Origin: an uncultured Bacteroidales bacterium
Lineage (GTDB): Bacteria > Bacteroidota > Bacteroidia > Bacteroidales > UBA11471
Length of the DNA: 64,000 nt
Direction: 5' to 3'
Assembly (NCBI GenBank): GCA_947589325.1
Contig: CANQAM010000001.1
Location: 1-64,000 of the forward strand
In this document: positions 43,720 through 52,954 of the stretch, in pieces
Position numbering within the stretch: position 1 is the first letter of the stretch
Layout: the number at the start of each line of letters is the position of its first letter
Notes under the pieces: generated by a model
Database searches by the model: none
Seen by the model: the letters and a program-made list of their open reading frames with translations, nothing else
What the model was told of the DNA's origin: nothing
Position numbers and translations under genes: made by a program

Positions 43720-46509
43720 ATGATACGCAAAAAACTGTTTTTCGGAGCAGCGGCATTTTTTGCCGCCTTATCCTTGTCGGCACAGGCACCCGCGTGGCCT
43801 GAAATAGAAACGACAGCCCGTCCGGGCGCCCGTTGGTGGTGGTTGGGCAGCGCCGTCGATTCGGCAAATCTTGCCTACAATATGGAAGAATACGCACGAG
43901 CCGGTATGGGCACGCTCGAAATAACTCCCATTTACGGCGTGAAAAACAACGAAGCCAACGACATCGATTACCTCTCGCCCCGTTGGATGCAGATGCTCTC
44001 GTTCGTCATCGAAGAAGGCGACAGCGTGGGGCTGGACATCGACATGAACGGCGGTACGGGGTGGCCTTTCGGCGGCCCCGAAGTTTCGGTCGAAGATGCC
44101 GCCTGCAAGGTAATTTTTCAGAAATACGCCGTAGCGGGAGGGGAGAAACCCGCAGCGATAACCGTCAATGATAAGAAGCAAGCCGATGCAGCCGTACTTT
44201 CTCGGCTGATGGCTTACACTGCCTCCGGAAAATGTTTGAATATCACTTCCCGATACGACCGTAAAACCGGCGAGGTGAACTGGACTGCCCCCGCCGGCGA
44301 CGACTGGACGCTGGTCGCCGTTTTCGTGGGAAAGACTTTTCAGAAAGTGAAACGTGCCGCTCCGGGCGGTGCCGGCTATGTGATGAATCATTTTTCCAAA
44401 GAGGCGGTGGCTCGCTACTTTTCACGCTTCGACAAGGCTTTTGCCTCGTCGGGTGCGCCGGTGCCGAAAACCTTTTTCAACGATTCCTACGAAGTATATG
44501 GCGCCGATTGGACGCCCGACTTCTTCGATCAGTTCGCCCGCCGACGCGGCTACAAGCTCGAAAACCATTTGCTCGAATTTACCGGAGAACAGTGCGACAC
44601 CCGTGCCCGCCTCATCTCCGACTATCGGGAAACGATTGCCGAACTGCTGAAAGAAAACTTTACCAACCAATGGGTGGCGTGGGCGCATAAGCACGGCGCC
44701 TTGACGCGGAATCAGGCGCACGGTTCGCCCGGCAATTTGATAGACCTTTACGCCTCTGTCGATATACCCGAGTGCGAGGGCTTCGGCATTACCGATTTCA
44801 ACATCAAAGGGCTGCGCCGCGATTCGGTGAAAAAAGACAACGATTCCGATTTCTCCATGCTCAAATATGCCTCTTCGGGAGCGCACATAGCCGGCAAGCC
44901 CTACACTTCGTCGGAAACGTTCACGTGGCTCACCGAGCATTTTCGCACCTCGCTCTCCCAGTGCAAGCCCGATATGGATTTGATGTTCGCCGCCGGTGTG
45001 AATCACATGTTCTTCCATGGCACGCCCTATTCCCCGCGCGAAGCCGAATGGCCCGGCTGGCTTTTCTATGCGACCATCAACATGTCGCCCACCAACACCA
45101 TTTGGCGCGACGCTCCGGCGTTTTTCACCTACATAGCCCGCTGTCAGTCGTTTTTGCAGATGGGCAAGCCCGACAACGATTTTCTGGTCTATCTGCCCGT
45201 TTACGATATGTGGTACGAACAGCAAGGCTCGAAACTGGGTTTGGCATTCGATATACACGGCATGGCGAAGCGCGCCCCGCATTTCATCGGAGTTGTCCGT
45301 CAGATTACCGATTCCGGTTACGATGTCGATTACATATCCGACAATTTCGTCCGCACGACCGTTTGCCGGAAAGACGGACTGTTGCAGACTTCGGGCGGTG
45401 CTGCCTATAAGGCGCTGATACTTCCTGCCGTGAAGTTGATGCCCGAGAATGTCTTGAAGCATCTCCTCAGTTTGGCAGAGCAGGGCGCTACGCTCATATT
45501 CGTCGATAACTATCCGCAGGACGTGCCCGGATTCGCTTCTCTCGAAAAGCGGCGCAAAGATTTCCGCAAGGTGCTCGACCGCCTGCCCGATGCGCAGGGC
45601 TTTGCTTCCGAGCAGGTCGTGCCTTACGGCAAGGGGTGCATCATCACCGGCGCCGACTATGCCCGCGTACTCGAAATGACCGGTGTCCCCAAAGAAGATA
45701 TAAAAACGCAGTACGGCGCCTACTTTATCCGTCGCAGCAACGACGAGGGGCACCATTACTTCATCGCCTCGTTGCAGGACAAAGGGGTGGAGGGTTGGAT
45801 TACGCCTGCCGTCGATGGCGAATCGGCTGCCATTTACGACCCCGTTTCGGGACGTTCCGGCATGGCGAAAACCCGCCGGCACGACGGTCGTTTGCAGTAT
45901 TATCTGCAACTTCGCTCGGGCGAGTCGGTAATCGTGCGCATTTACGATAAGCCGACCGATGGCGATGCGTGGGCGTATTACGAACGGCAGCCGTTGAGCC
46001 TTTCTATCGACAACGGTTGGTCGCTCTCCTTTGTCGAGAGTACGCCTGCCATAGAGGGTGCTTTCGACATCGATACGTTGGGCTCGTGGACGTCGCTCCC
46101 CGTGCCCGAAGCCCGCGTCAATAGCGGTACAGCCCGCTATTCCGTTACGTTCGACCTGCCTGCCATTGCCGCCGACGAGTGGCTGCTCGACCTCGGCGAC
46201 GTGCGGGAGAGCGCCCGCGTCGTCATCAACGGCGAACCGGTGGGCACGTTGTGGTCGGTACCTTTCTGCACCTATGTGAAAAAATACTTGCGACAAGGCA
46301 CCAATACGATAGAGGTGGAAGTTACCAATCTTCCCGCCAACCGCATAGCCGACTACGACCGCCGCGGCATCGAGTGGCGGCGCTTCAAAGATGCCAATAT
46401 CAATAATCTGGGCTATAAGACGGGGCTTTACGACCGCTGGCAGCTCATACCTTCGGGCTTGCTCGGCACGGTGCGTCTTGTACCGCTCTACCGGAAAACG
46501 GATTTTTGA
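43720..46509 (+). CDS. GH106-like alpha-L-rhamnosidase
   Basis: 929 residues with a signal peptide (MIRKKLFFGAAAFFAALSLSA). The N-terminal RPGARWWWLGSAV, AGMGTLEITPIYGV, DIDMNGGTGWPFGGP and the mid-region TWLTEHFRTSL and GVNHMFFHGTPYSP blocks are those of GH106-type enzymes. A C-terminal beta-sandwich ends with VEVTNLPANRIADYD. It would release rhamnose from rhamnogalacturonan or its oligosaccharides for the rha genes immediately downstream. It is the last gene before a terminator. Confidence 0.88.
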   Translation: MIRKKLFFGAAAFFAALSLSAQAPAWPEIETTARPGARWWWLGSAVDSANLAYNMEEYARAGMGTLEITPIYGVKNNEANDIDYLSPRWMQMLSFVIEEGDSVGLDIDMNGGTGWPFGGPEVSVEDAACKVIFQKYAVAGGEKPAAITVNDKKQADAAVLSRLMAYTASGKCLNITSRYDRKTGEVNWTAPAGDDWTLVAVFVGKTFQKVKRAAPGGAGYVMNHFSKEAVARYFSRFDKAFASSGAPVPKTFFNDSYEVYGADWTPDFFDQFARRRGYKLENHLLEFTGEQCDTRARLISDYRETIAELLKENFTNQWVAWAHKHGALTRNQAHGSPGNLIDLYASVDIPECEGFGITDFNIKGLRRDSVKKDNDSDFSMLKYASSGAHIAGKPYTSSETFTWLTEHFRTSLSQCKPDMDLMFAAGVNHMFFHGTPYSPREAEWPGWLFYATINMSPTNTIWRDAPAFFTYIARCQSFLQMGKPDNDFLVYLPVYDMWYEQQGSKLGLAFDIHGMAKRAPHFIGVVRQITDSGYDVDYISDNFVRTTVCRKDGLLQTSGGAAYKALILPAVKLMPENVLKHLLSLAEQGATLIFVDNYPQDVPGFASLEKRRKDFRKVLDRLPDAQGFASEQVVPYGKGCIITGADYARVLEMTGVPKEDIKTQYGAYFIRRSNDEGHHYFIASLQDKGVEGWITPAVDGESAAIYDPVSGRSGMAKTRRHDGRLQYYLQLRSGESVIVRIYDKPTDGDAWAYYERQPLSLSIDNGWSLSFVESTPAIEGAFDIDTLGSWTSLPVPEARVNSGTARYSVTFDLPAIAADEWLLDLGDVRESARVVINGEPVGTLWSVPFCTYVKKYLRQGTNTIEVEVTNLPANRIADYDRRGIEWRRFKDANINNLGYKTGLYDRWQLIPSGLLGTVRLVPLYRKTDF

Positions 46510-46524
46510 TAACGCCTCTTTGGC

Positions 46525-46570
46525 AAAAAATAACGGACGTGTAACAAAAAAAAGCGTTCGTTATTTTTTT
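46525..46570 (+). terminator. Intrinsic terminator after the GH106-like gene
   Basis: A 15-bp stem (46525-46539 with 46555-46569, one wobble) with a T-rich right arm. It separates the glycosidase operon from the rha operon. Confidence 0.75.
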
Positions 46571-46586
46571 AATTGGATATTTTCTT

Positions 46587-46594
46587 TATCTTTG
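46587..46594 (+). promoter_or_regulatory. -7 box of the rha operon
   Basis: TATCTTTG is a perfect TAnnTTTG match. The leader to rhaB is about 112 nt, longer than for most genes here, leaving room for regulation. Confidence 0.6.
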
Positions 46595-46711
46595 TCAATC
46601 GGAACGGCTTGAAAAATATCGGCGGATATTTTGGCTGTAAAAGAGCATTTTTTTATTATTAATCGATGCGGCTGCGGTCGCATCGTAAACTAAAAACCGA
46701 AAAAAGTACAC

Positions 46712-48193
46712 ATGAAAACACACCGCTTTTTTGCCGTGGATTTGGGCGCGACCAGCGGTCGCACTATCTTGGGTATTCTTTCCGACGGGAAAGTGGAGAT
46801 GAAAGAGATTACACGTTTTGCCAATCCTATCATCGAAACCGGCGGACACTTCTATTGGGACATTTACGCCCTTTATCTCGAAATTATCAAAGGATTGAGA
46901 AATATCGCCCACGAGGGCGTTGCTATCGAGTCGATAGGCATCGACACGTGGGGCGTCGATTTTGTCATGGTGGGCAAGGACGGTGCTTTTCTCCGCAATC
47001 CCTATTGCTATCGTGACCCCCATACCGTAGGCGCTGTCGAAGAATTTTTCACCCATATTCCCAAAGAACGGGTGTACGAATTGACCGGCATACAGTTTAT
47101 GAACATCAATTCGCTCTTCCAACTCTCGACGCTGCACCGCAACCATTGTTCCGCGCTCGAAGCCGCCGACAAAGTGCTTTTCGTGCCCGACGCCCTCAGC
47201 TATATGCTCACCGGCAAAATGGTAACGGAATACACCATCGCTTCGACGTCGCAGATACTCAATCCCCGCACCAAACAGTTCGAGCAGGAGCTGCTCGATG
47301 TGGTGGGCATGAAGAAAGAACAATTCGCCCCGTTCGTATATCCGGGTGAAAAAATAGGCGTGCTCACGCCCGAAGTGCAAAAACTGACAGGACTTGGCGC
47401 CGTACCCGTCATCGCCGTTGCCGGACACGACACGGCATCGGCTGTGGCAGCCGTTCCTGCACGGAACGAACACTTCGCTTACCTCAGTTCGGGCACGTGG
47501 TCGCTGATGGGCATCGAAGTGAAAGACGCCATTATCACGAAAGAAAGTTTCGATAAGAACTTTACCAACGAAGGCGGCATCGAGGGCACGACCCGATTCC
47601 TCAAAAACATTTGCGGTATGTGGCTGCTCGAACAGTGCCGCCGCGAATGGGCTGCCGCCGGAAACGATTATTCCTATCCCGACCTGATAGCCGCTGCCGA
47701 GAAAGCCCCTGCTTTCCGCAGCATCATCAATCCCGATTCTCCCTGTTTCGCCAATCCCTCATCGATGATAGATGCCATTCGCAGCTATTGCCGGCAGACG
47801 GGACAGGCGGAACCGCAATTCTACGGCGAAATCACCCGCTGCATTTTCGAGAGCCTGCCGCTGCGCTATCGTCAGGTGTTCGGTTATTTGCAGAGCATGG
47901 CGCCGTTCCCCATCGAAAAGCTGCACGTCATCGGCGGCGGCTCGCGCAACAACCTCCTCAACCAGAATACCAGTAATGCCGTAGGCGTTCCTGTCGTGGC
48001 CGGCCCTTCCGAATGCACCGCTATCGGAAACATCATGTTGCAGGCAAAAGCTGCCGGCGACGTGGCAGACATTGCCGCCATGCGGGCGATTATCGCCGAA
48101 TCGATAGAGTCGGCGACGTTTACGCCGCGCGACAAAGCCGTGTGGGACGAGGCTTACAAACGCTACCTCGAAGTGTATCGTGAAAATATTTAA
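46712..48193 (+). CDS. rhaB: Rhamnulokinase
   Basis: ATP-dependent phosphorylation of L-rhamnulose. The 493-residue FGGY-family kinase has the N-terminal phosphate loop VDLGATSGRTIL (from Asp10), TWGVDFVMV, YRDPHT, a central VAGHDTASAV and YLSSGTWSLMG, and the C-terminal adenosine motif VIGGGSRNNLLNQ. Cytoplasmic. It is the first gene of the rhaB-rhaA-rhaT-rhaD operon. Confidence 0.96.
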   Translation: MKTHRFFAVDLGATSGRTILGILSDGKVEMKEITRFANPIIETGGHFYWDIYALYLEIIKGLRNIAHEGVAIESIGIDTWGVDFVMVGKDGAFLRNPYCYRDPHTVGAVEEFFTHIPKERVYELTGIQFMNINSLFQLSTLHRNHCSALEAADKVLFVPDALSYMLTGKMVTEYTIASTSQILNPRTKQFEQELLDVVGMKKEQFAPFVYPGEKIGVLTPEVQKLTGLGAVPVIAVAGHDTASAVAAVPARNEHFAYLSSGTWSLMGIEVKDAIITKESFDKNFTNEGGIEGTTRFLKNICGMWLLEQCRREWAAAGNDYSYPDLIAAAEKAPAFRSIINPDSPCFANPSSMIDAIRSYCRQTGQAEPQFYGEITRCIFESLPLRYRQVFGYLQSMAPFPIEKLHVIGGGSRNNLLNQNTSNAVGVPVVAGPSECTAIGNIMLQAKAAGDVADIAAMRAIIAESIESATFTPRDKAVWDEAYKRYLEVYRENI

Positions 48194-48222
48194 CCGAATA
48201 AAACAAACTAATACATAAAAAC

Positions 48223-49473
48223 ATGAAAGAAAATCTGATTCAAAAGGCGTATGAAATAGCCAAAGAGCGCTATGCCGCCATCGGTGTGAATACTGACGAA
48301 GTATTGAAAACCCTTCAAAATGTGCAAATATCGCTGCACTGCTGGCAGACCGACGACGTTGTCGGCTTCGAGTCGGGCAGCGCGCTGTCGGGCGGTATAC
48401 AGACCACCGGAAACTATCCGGGCAAAGCCCGCAACATCGACGAGGTACGCGCCGACTTGGTAAAAGCCATGTCGTTGATTCCCTCGAAACACCGTGTGAA
48501 TCTGCATGAAATTTACGGCGACTTCGGCGGAAAATTCGTCGATCGCGACCAATGCGAACCCGCCCATTTCGAAAGCTGGATGCAGTGGGCTGCCGAACTC
48601 GGCGTGAAACTCGACTTCAACTCGTCGTCTTTCTCGCACCCGAAATCGGGCAACCTCACGCTTTCCAATCCCGACAAAGGCATTCGCGATTTCTGGATCG
48701 AGCACACCAAACGCTGCCGCGCCATTGCCGAAGAAATGGGTAAACGTCAGGGCGACCCCTGTATCATGAACCTGTGGGTACACGACGGAAGCAAAGATAT
48801 CACCGTAAACCGTATGCTTTACCGTCAATTGTTCGAGCAAAGTCTGGACGAAATATTCTCCGTGAAATACAAGAACATGAAGACCGGTTTGGAATCCAAA
48901 GTATTCGGTATCGGTCTCGAATATTACACCGTGGGCTCCAACGAATTTTGCGTGGGCTATGCTACCAAGAACCAGACGCTTCTCACTATTGACACCGGGC
49001 ACTATCACCCCACCGAAGTGGCTGCCGACAAAGTATCGTCGATGCTGCTCTTCGTTCCGGAACTGATACTCCACGTAAGCCGTCCTATCCGTTGGGACTC
49101 CGACCATGTAACCATCATGGACGACTCCACCGTCGAGCTGTTCCAAGAACTCGTGCGTTGCGACGCCATGAACCGCGTACACATCGCTCTCGACTATTTC
49201 GACGCTTCTATCAACCGCATCGGCGCTTACGTCATCGGTACACGTGCCGCACAGAAATCGATTCTCCGCGCTCTCTTGGAGCCGCTGGCCACCCTGCGCA
49301 AATACGAAGCCGAAGACAAAGGTTTCCAGCGTCTTGCCCTGCTCGAAGAAGCAAAAGCCATGCCGTGGAACGCTGTTTGGGATATGTTCTGCCTCAAAAA
49401 CAACGTGCCCGTAGGCGAGGAGTTCATTCCCGAAGTAGAGAAATACGAAAAGGAAGTTACTTCCAAGAGATAA
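48223..49473 (+). CDS. rhaA: L-rhamnose isomerase
   Basis: Converts L-rhamnose to L-rhamnulose. 416 residues, matching the Bacteroidetes/TIGR02629-type rhamnose isomerase. Metal and substrate motifs are visible: LHCWQTDDVVGFE, LHEIYGDFGGKFVDRDQ, NLWVHDGSKD, TIDTGHYHPTE and SRPIRWDSDHV. Cytoplasmic. It begins 29 bp after rhaB. A strong hairpin separates it from rhaT. Confidence 0.96.
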   Translation: MKENLIQKAYEIAKERYAAIGVNTDEVLKTLQNVQISLHCWQTDDVVGFESGSALSGGIQTTGNYPGKARNIDEVRADLVKAMSLIPSKHRVNLHEIYGDFGGKFVDRDQCEPAHFESWMQWAAELGVKLDFNSSSFSHPKSGNLTLSNPDKGIRDFWIEHTKRCRAIAEEMGKRQGDPCIMNLWVHDGSKDITVNRMLYRQLFEQSLDEIFSVKYKNMKTGLESKVFGIGLEYYTVGSNEFCVGYATKNQTLLTIDTGHYHPTEVAADKVSSMLLFVPELILHVSRPIRWDSDHVTIMDDSTVELFQELVRCDAMNRVHIALDYFDASINRIGAYVIGTRAAQKSILRALLEPLATLRKYEAEDKGFQRLALLEEAKAMPWNAVWDMFCLKNNVPVGEEFIPEVEKYEKEVTSKR

Positions 49474-49488
49474 TTTTTAATGTTCATC

Positions 49489-49527
49489 AAAAGGTTTATG
49501 TCGGGGCAAACCCGACACAAACCTTTT
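49489..49527 (+). terminator. Intra-operon hairpin between rhaA and rhaT
   Basis: A stem of about 17 bp (49489-49505 with 49511-49527, one mismatch) with a 5-base loop. The trailing T run is only four bases and lies within the right arm, so it may act as a partial terminator or mRNA stabiliser that lowers rhaT and rhaD expression relative to rhaBA. Confidence 0.55.
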
Positions 49528-49541
49528 AGCCGTATATAATT

Positions 49542-50735
49542 ATGGATATAGTAATCGGTCTGCTGATTATCGCAATCGGGGCATTCTGCCAATCGAGCTG
49601 TTATGTGCCTATTAACCGCATCAAAGAGTGGAGCTGGGAATCCTACTGGATTGTACAGGGCGTCTTTGCATGGTTGATATTTCCTTTCTTGGGTGCGCTG
49701 CTGGCTGTTCCCGCAGGGCATTCGTTGTGTGAACTCTTTTCGTCCGACAATTCGGTCGATATAGGAATGACGATTCTGTTCGGCGCTCTTTGGGGTGTCG
49801 GCGGCCTCACATTCGGACTTTCGATGCGTTATCTGGGCGTCGCTTTGGGACAATCCATTTCGTTGGGCACCTGCGCCGGCTTGGGTACGATACTCGGACC
49901 GGTGATGCTGCACATCTTCTATCCCGAAGCCGGACATCTCGAAAAACTCACGTGGGCGGTAATCATCGGCGTCATCGTAACGCTGGTGGGTATCTCTATC
50001 ATCGGCGTGGCAGGAAACATGAAAGCCTCCATGCTCTCGGACGAGGAGAAGAAAAAAGCCGTCAAGGACTTCAACTTCCCGAAAGGCATCGCCATTGCGT
50101 TGCTTGCCGGCTTCATGAGCGCCTGCTTCAATGTAGGTCTGGAATTTGGCAGCGGTCTGCACTTCGCCGAAACGGGCGATATGTATAAGACCCTTCCCGC
50201 CACGATGCTCGTAACGCTGGGCGGTTTCGTAACCAATGCCGTTTATTGCTTCTACCAGAATCAAAAGAACAAGACGTGGGGCGACTACGGCAAAACGTCG
50301 CTCTACCTCAATAACCTGCTGTTCTGTGCATTGGCGGGTCTGTTGTGGTACAGTCAGTTCTTCGGACTGAGTTTGGGCAAAGGATTCCTCACCGGTTCGC
50401 CGGCGTTGATGACATTCGCTTTCTGCATATTGATGGCGCTCAACGTCGTGTTCTCCAACGTGTGGGGTATCATATTGAAAGAGTGGAAAGGCTGCTCCCG
50501 CAAAACGATTGTCGTGCTGATAGTCGGCATCATCGTGCTGATTGTCTCCACGTTCCTGCCCGAATTGCTGAAATCGGACAAGAATGAAATGCCGGCTGCT
50601 GAAATAGAAGCCGTTGCCGAAGAAAGCAAAGCACTTCCCATTCCTACCGTGAAAGTGGAAATATCCCTTCCCGATAGTGTGAAAGAGGCAATCGGGGTGG
50701 GCGATTCCGCTCCGACGGAAATTATTGTAGAATAA
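49542..50735 (+). CDS. rhaT: L-rhamnose/H+ symporter with a C-terminal extension
   Basis: Inner-membrane rhamnose importer with about ten helices. N-terminal CQSSCYVPINRIKEWSWE, WGVGGLTFGLSMRYLGVALG and CAGLGTILGP are characteristic RhaT segments. At 397 residues it exceeds the usual size of about 340. The extra roughly 50 residues after the last helix (from LLKSDKNEMP) are hydrophilic, rich in Glu, Ala and Pro, and end in PTEIIVE. That tail has no recognised domain. Confidence 0.93.
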   Translation: MDIVIGLLIIAIGAFCQSSCYVPINRIKEWSWESYWIVQGVFAWLIFPFLGALLAVPAGHSLCELFSSDNSVDIGMTILFGALWGVGGLTFGLSMRYLGVALGQSISLGTCAGLGTILGPVMLHIFYPEAGHLEKLTWAVIIGVIVTLVGISIIGVAGNMKASMLSDEEKKKAVKDFNFPKGIAIALLAGFMSACFNVGLEFGSGLHFAETGDMYKTLPATMLVTLGGFVTNAVYCFYQNQKNKTWGDYGKTSLYLNNLLFCALAGLLWYSQFFGLSLGKGFLTGSPALMTFAFCILMALNVVFSNVWGIILKEWKGCSRKTIVVLIVGIIVLIVSTFLPELLKSDKNEMPAAEIEAVAEESKALPIPTVKVEISLPDSVKEAIGVGDSAPTEIIVE

Positions 50736-50753
50736 AATAAAAGAAAAAACATC

Positions 50754-51563
50754 ATGAAATCGATATTGAACGGGCGTCCCGCCCTGCAACGGGAAATTGA
50801 AAAAGTAGCCGAAGTAGCCGGTTACCTTTGGCAAAAAGGTTGGGCTGAACGCAACGGCGGCAACATCACCATCAACATCACCGAATTTGTCGATGACGAA
50901 ATTCGTAAAATGCCGGCTATCGGACCGGTAACCCCTATCGGCACGACGTTGCCCCATATCAAAGGCTGCTATTTCTTCTGCAAAGGCACGAACAAACGTA
51001 TGCGCGACTTGGCGCGCTACCCGATGGAAAACGGTTCGGTAATCCGCATTCTCGACGATTGCGCCAGTTACGAAATCATTGCCGACAATTTGGTGAAACC
51101 CACTTCGGAACTGCCTGCCCACCTGTCGATGCACAACCTGCTTATCGGTCGCGGCTCCACCTACAAAGCCTCGCTGCACACGCACCCCATCGAGTTGGTG
51201 GCTATGAGCCATAACAAAAAATTCCTTGAAAAAGACGTGCTTACCAACCTGTTGTGGAGCATGATTCCCGAAACCAAAGCCTTCTGTCCGCGCGGACTGG
51301 GAATTATCCCCTATAAAATGCCCAGCTCGGTGGAACTCGCCAATGCCACCATTGCCGAACTCGACGATTACGATGTGGTGATGTGGGAGAAACACGGCGT
51401 ATGTGCTGTGGGTCAGGACATCATGGACGCATTCGACCAAGTCGATGTGTTGAGTAAGTCTGCACAAATATATATTAATGCCAAGTGCATGGGCTTCGAG
51501 CCCGACGGTATGTCGCCCGCCCAGATGAAAGAGCTTAGCGTCGCTTTCAACTTGCCGAAGTAA
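50754..51563 (+). CDS. rhaD: Rhamnulose-1-phosphate aldolase
   Basis: Class II aldolase cleaving L-rhamnulose-1-phosphate to dihydroxyacetone phosphate and L-lactaldehyde. 269 residues, standard length. Motifs are RNGGNITIN, the zinc-binding SLHTHPIELVAMSH, and WEKHGVCAVGQDIMDAFDQVD. Cytoplasmic. It starts 18 bp after rhaT and completes the rhamnose pathway; no lactaldehyde reductase or dehydrogenase is in the window. Confidence 0.95.
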   Translation: MKSILNGRPALQREIEKVAEVAGYLWQKGWAERNGGNITINITEFVDDEIRKMPAIGPVTPIGTTLPHIKGCYFFCKGTNKRMRDLARYPMENGSVIRILDDCASYEIIADNLVKPTSELPAHLSMHNLLIGRGSTYKASLHTHPIELVAMSHNKKFLEKDVLTNLLWSMIPETKAFCPRGLGIIPYKMPSSVELANATIAELDDYDVVMWEKHGVCAVGQDIMDAFDQVDVLSKSAQIYINAKCMGFEPDGMSPAQMKELSVAFNLPK

Positions 51564-51587
51564 AATCGAAGAAGACAGGAAAGAGAT

Positions 51588-52895
51588 ATGAAAAAGTTTG
51601 TTCTATTGACTTTTGCCCTCTCTTTGGGAATGAACGTATGGGCTGCTCCGCCCAAGCGCACGGCAAAAGACGCTGCCGTCGCTATCGCCGACCGCATCGT
51701 GGCAAGCACCACCTATCAATTCAAAAACACCGAGACGGGCGAAACCTATACGACTGTAAAAAAACGCAACAGCAGCGAACCCATCAAAGTTGCCTGCAAG
51801 TACAACGATTGGCACTATACCAACGGTGTGCTGCATATAGCCATGCTCGAGTTGGCGGATAAACTCGGCGACAAGAAGTACGAAGAGTATGTATTGAAAA
51901 ACATGAACTTCGTATTCAACGAAGGTAATCTCGATTTCTTCAAAAAGAAATTCGACAAGGCATTCAAGGAGAAAGGCTGGCAAGGGATACGCAATATCAG
52001 CTGGCACATGATTTTTCGTGGCAAACGCCTCGACGACAACGGACCTATGGGCGCATCGCTCATCGACTTGCAGATGCATCTGCCTTCGCCCGACAAGGCT
52101 TTCCAAGCCTATATCGACGCTACGGCCGAACACCTCAACTATGCCGAGCCGCGCCTCGAAGACGGTACGATTGCCCGTCTGTGGCCGCACGAAAATACCG
52201 TGTGGGCCGACGACCTCTTCATGGCGATTTCCTTTCTCTGCCGTATGGGCGAACTGACCGGCGACATAAAATATTTCGACGATGCCGCCAATCAGGTGCT
52301 GAAATACAACAAATACCTTTGGTGTCCCGAGAAGCAGATTTATTACCACTGCTACCACACCGACACCGATGAGCACGGCGTTGCCCACTGGTCGCGCGCC
52401 AACGGCTGGATACTTATGGCACAGGCCGACTTGCTGACCCGCCTGCCCGAGAACCACCCGCAGCGCGAAGCCCTGTTGGCAAACTTCCGCCAGCAGGTAA
52501 GCGGCGTATGCCGGTATCAGGGCAAGAACGGACTTTGGCATCAGTTGCTCGACAAAACCGATTCGTACGATGAAGTAACCGGCACGGCGATGTTTACCTT
52601 CGCCATTGCACGCGGCGTGAAAATGGGCTGGATTCACAAAGACTTCATCAACGTTGCCGAAGAAGGCTTGAAAGGTATTCTCAGCAAAATATCCGAAGCC
52701 GGCAATCTCGAAGCCATTTGCGTGGGTACGGGCATCATGCCGTCGCTCACTTTCTATTACAACCGGCCCACCCAAAAAGACGACCCCATGGGCGAAGGCC
52801 CCGTGTTGCGCGCGTTGGTGGAGATGATGGACGCCCCCAGATACTCTGAAATCAAAGCCGAGCAGCAATACGACCGTATCGTTGTGAAAAAATAA
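51588..52895 (+). CDS. Second GH88/GH105-type unsaturated glucuronyl/rhamnogalacturonyl hydrolase
   Basis: 435 residues with a signal peptide (MKKFVLLTFALSLGMNVWA). The (alpha/alpha)6 fold is shown by YNDWHYTNGVLHIAMLEL, VWADDLFMAISFLCRMG (Asp208/Asp209), WSRANGWILMAQADLL and YQGKNGLWHQLLD. It differs clearly from the GH105 at 37090, so the two probably act on different unsaturated products. Periplasmic. It begins 24 bp after rhaD, tying polysaccharide cleavage to rhamnose catabolism. Confidence 0.9.
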   Translation: MKKFVLLTFALSLGMNVWAAPPKRTAKDAAVAIADRIVASTTYQFKNTETGETYTTVKKRNSSEPIKVACKYNDWHYTNGVLHIAMLELADKLGDKKYEEYVLKNMNFVFNEGNLDFFKKKFDKAFKEKGWQGIRNISWHMIFRGKRLDDNGPMGASLIDLQMHLPSPDKAFQAYIDATAEHLNYAEPRLEDGTIARLWPHENTVWADDLFMAISFLCRMGELTGDIKYFDDAANQVLKYNKYLWCPEKQIYYHCYHTDTDEHGVAHWSRANGWILMAQADLLTRLPENHPQREALLANFRQQVSGVCRYQGKNGLWHQLLDKTDSYDEVTGTAMFTFAIARGVKMGWIHKDFINVAEEGLKGILSKISEAGNLEAICVGTGIMPSLTFYYNRPTQKDDPMGEGPVLRALVEMMDAPRYSEIKAEQQYDRIVVKK

Positions 52896-52954
52896 CGGAA
52901 AGTCGCATTCTTATATAATAATGTGTAAGAAGCGGCTCTCAAAAAAACAATATT

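Noticed and set aside
49227-51467. 746-codon minus-strand ORF opposite rhaA, rhaT and rhaD
   Set aside because: Antisense to three recognised genes; its His/Gln-rich composition is typical of a shadow frame.
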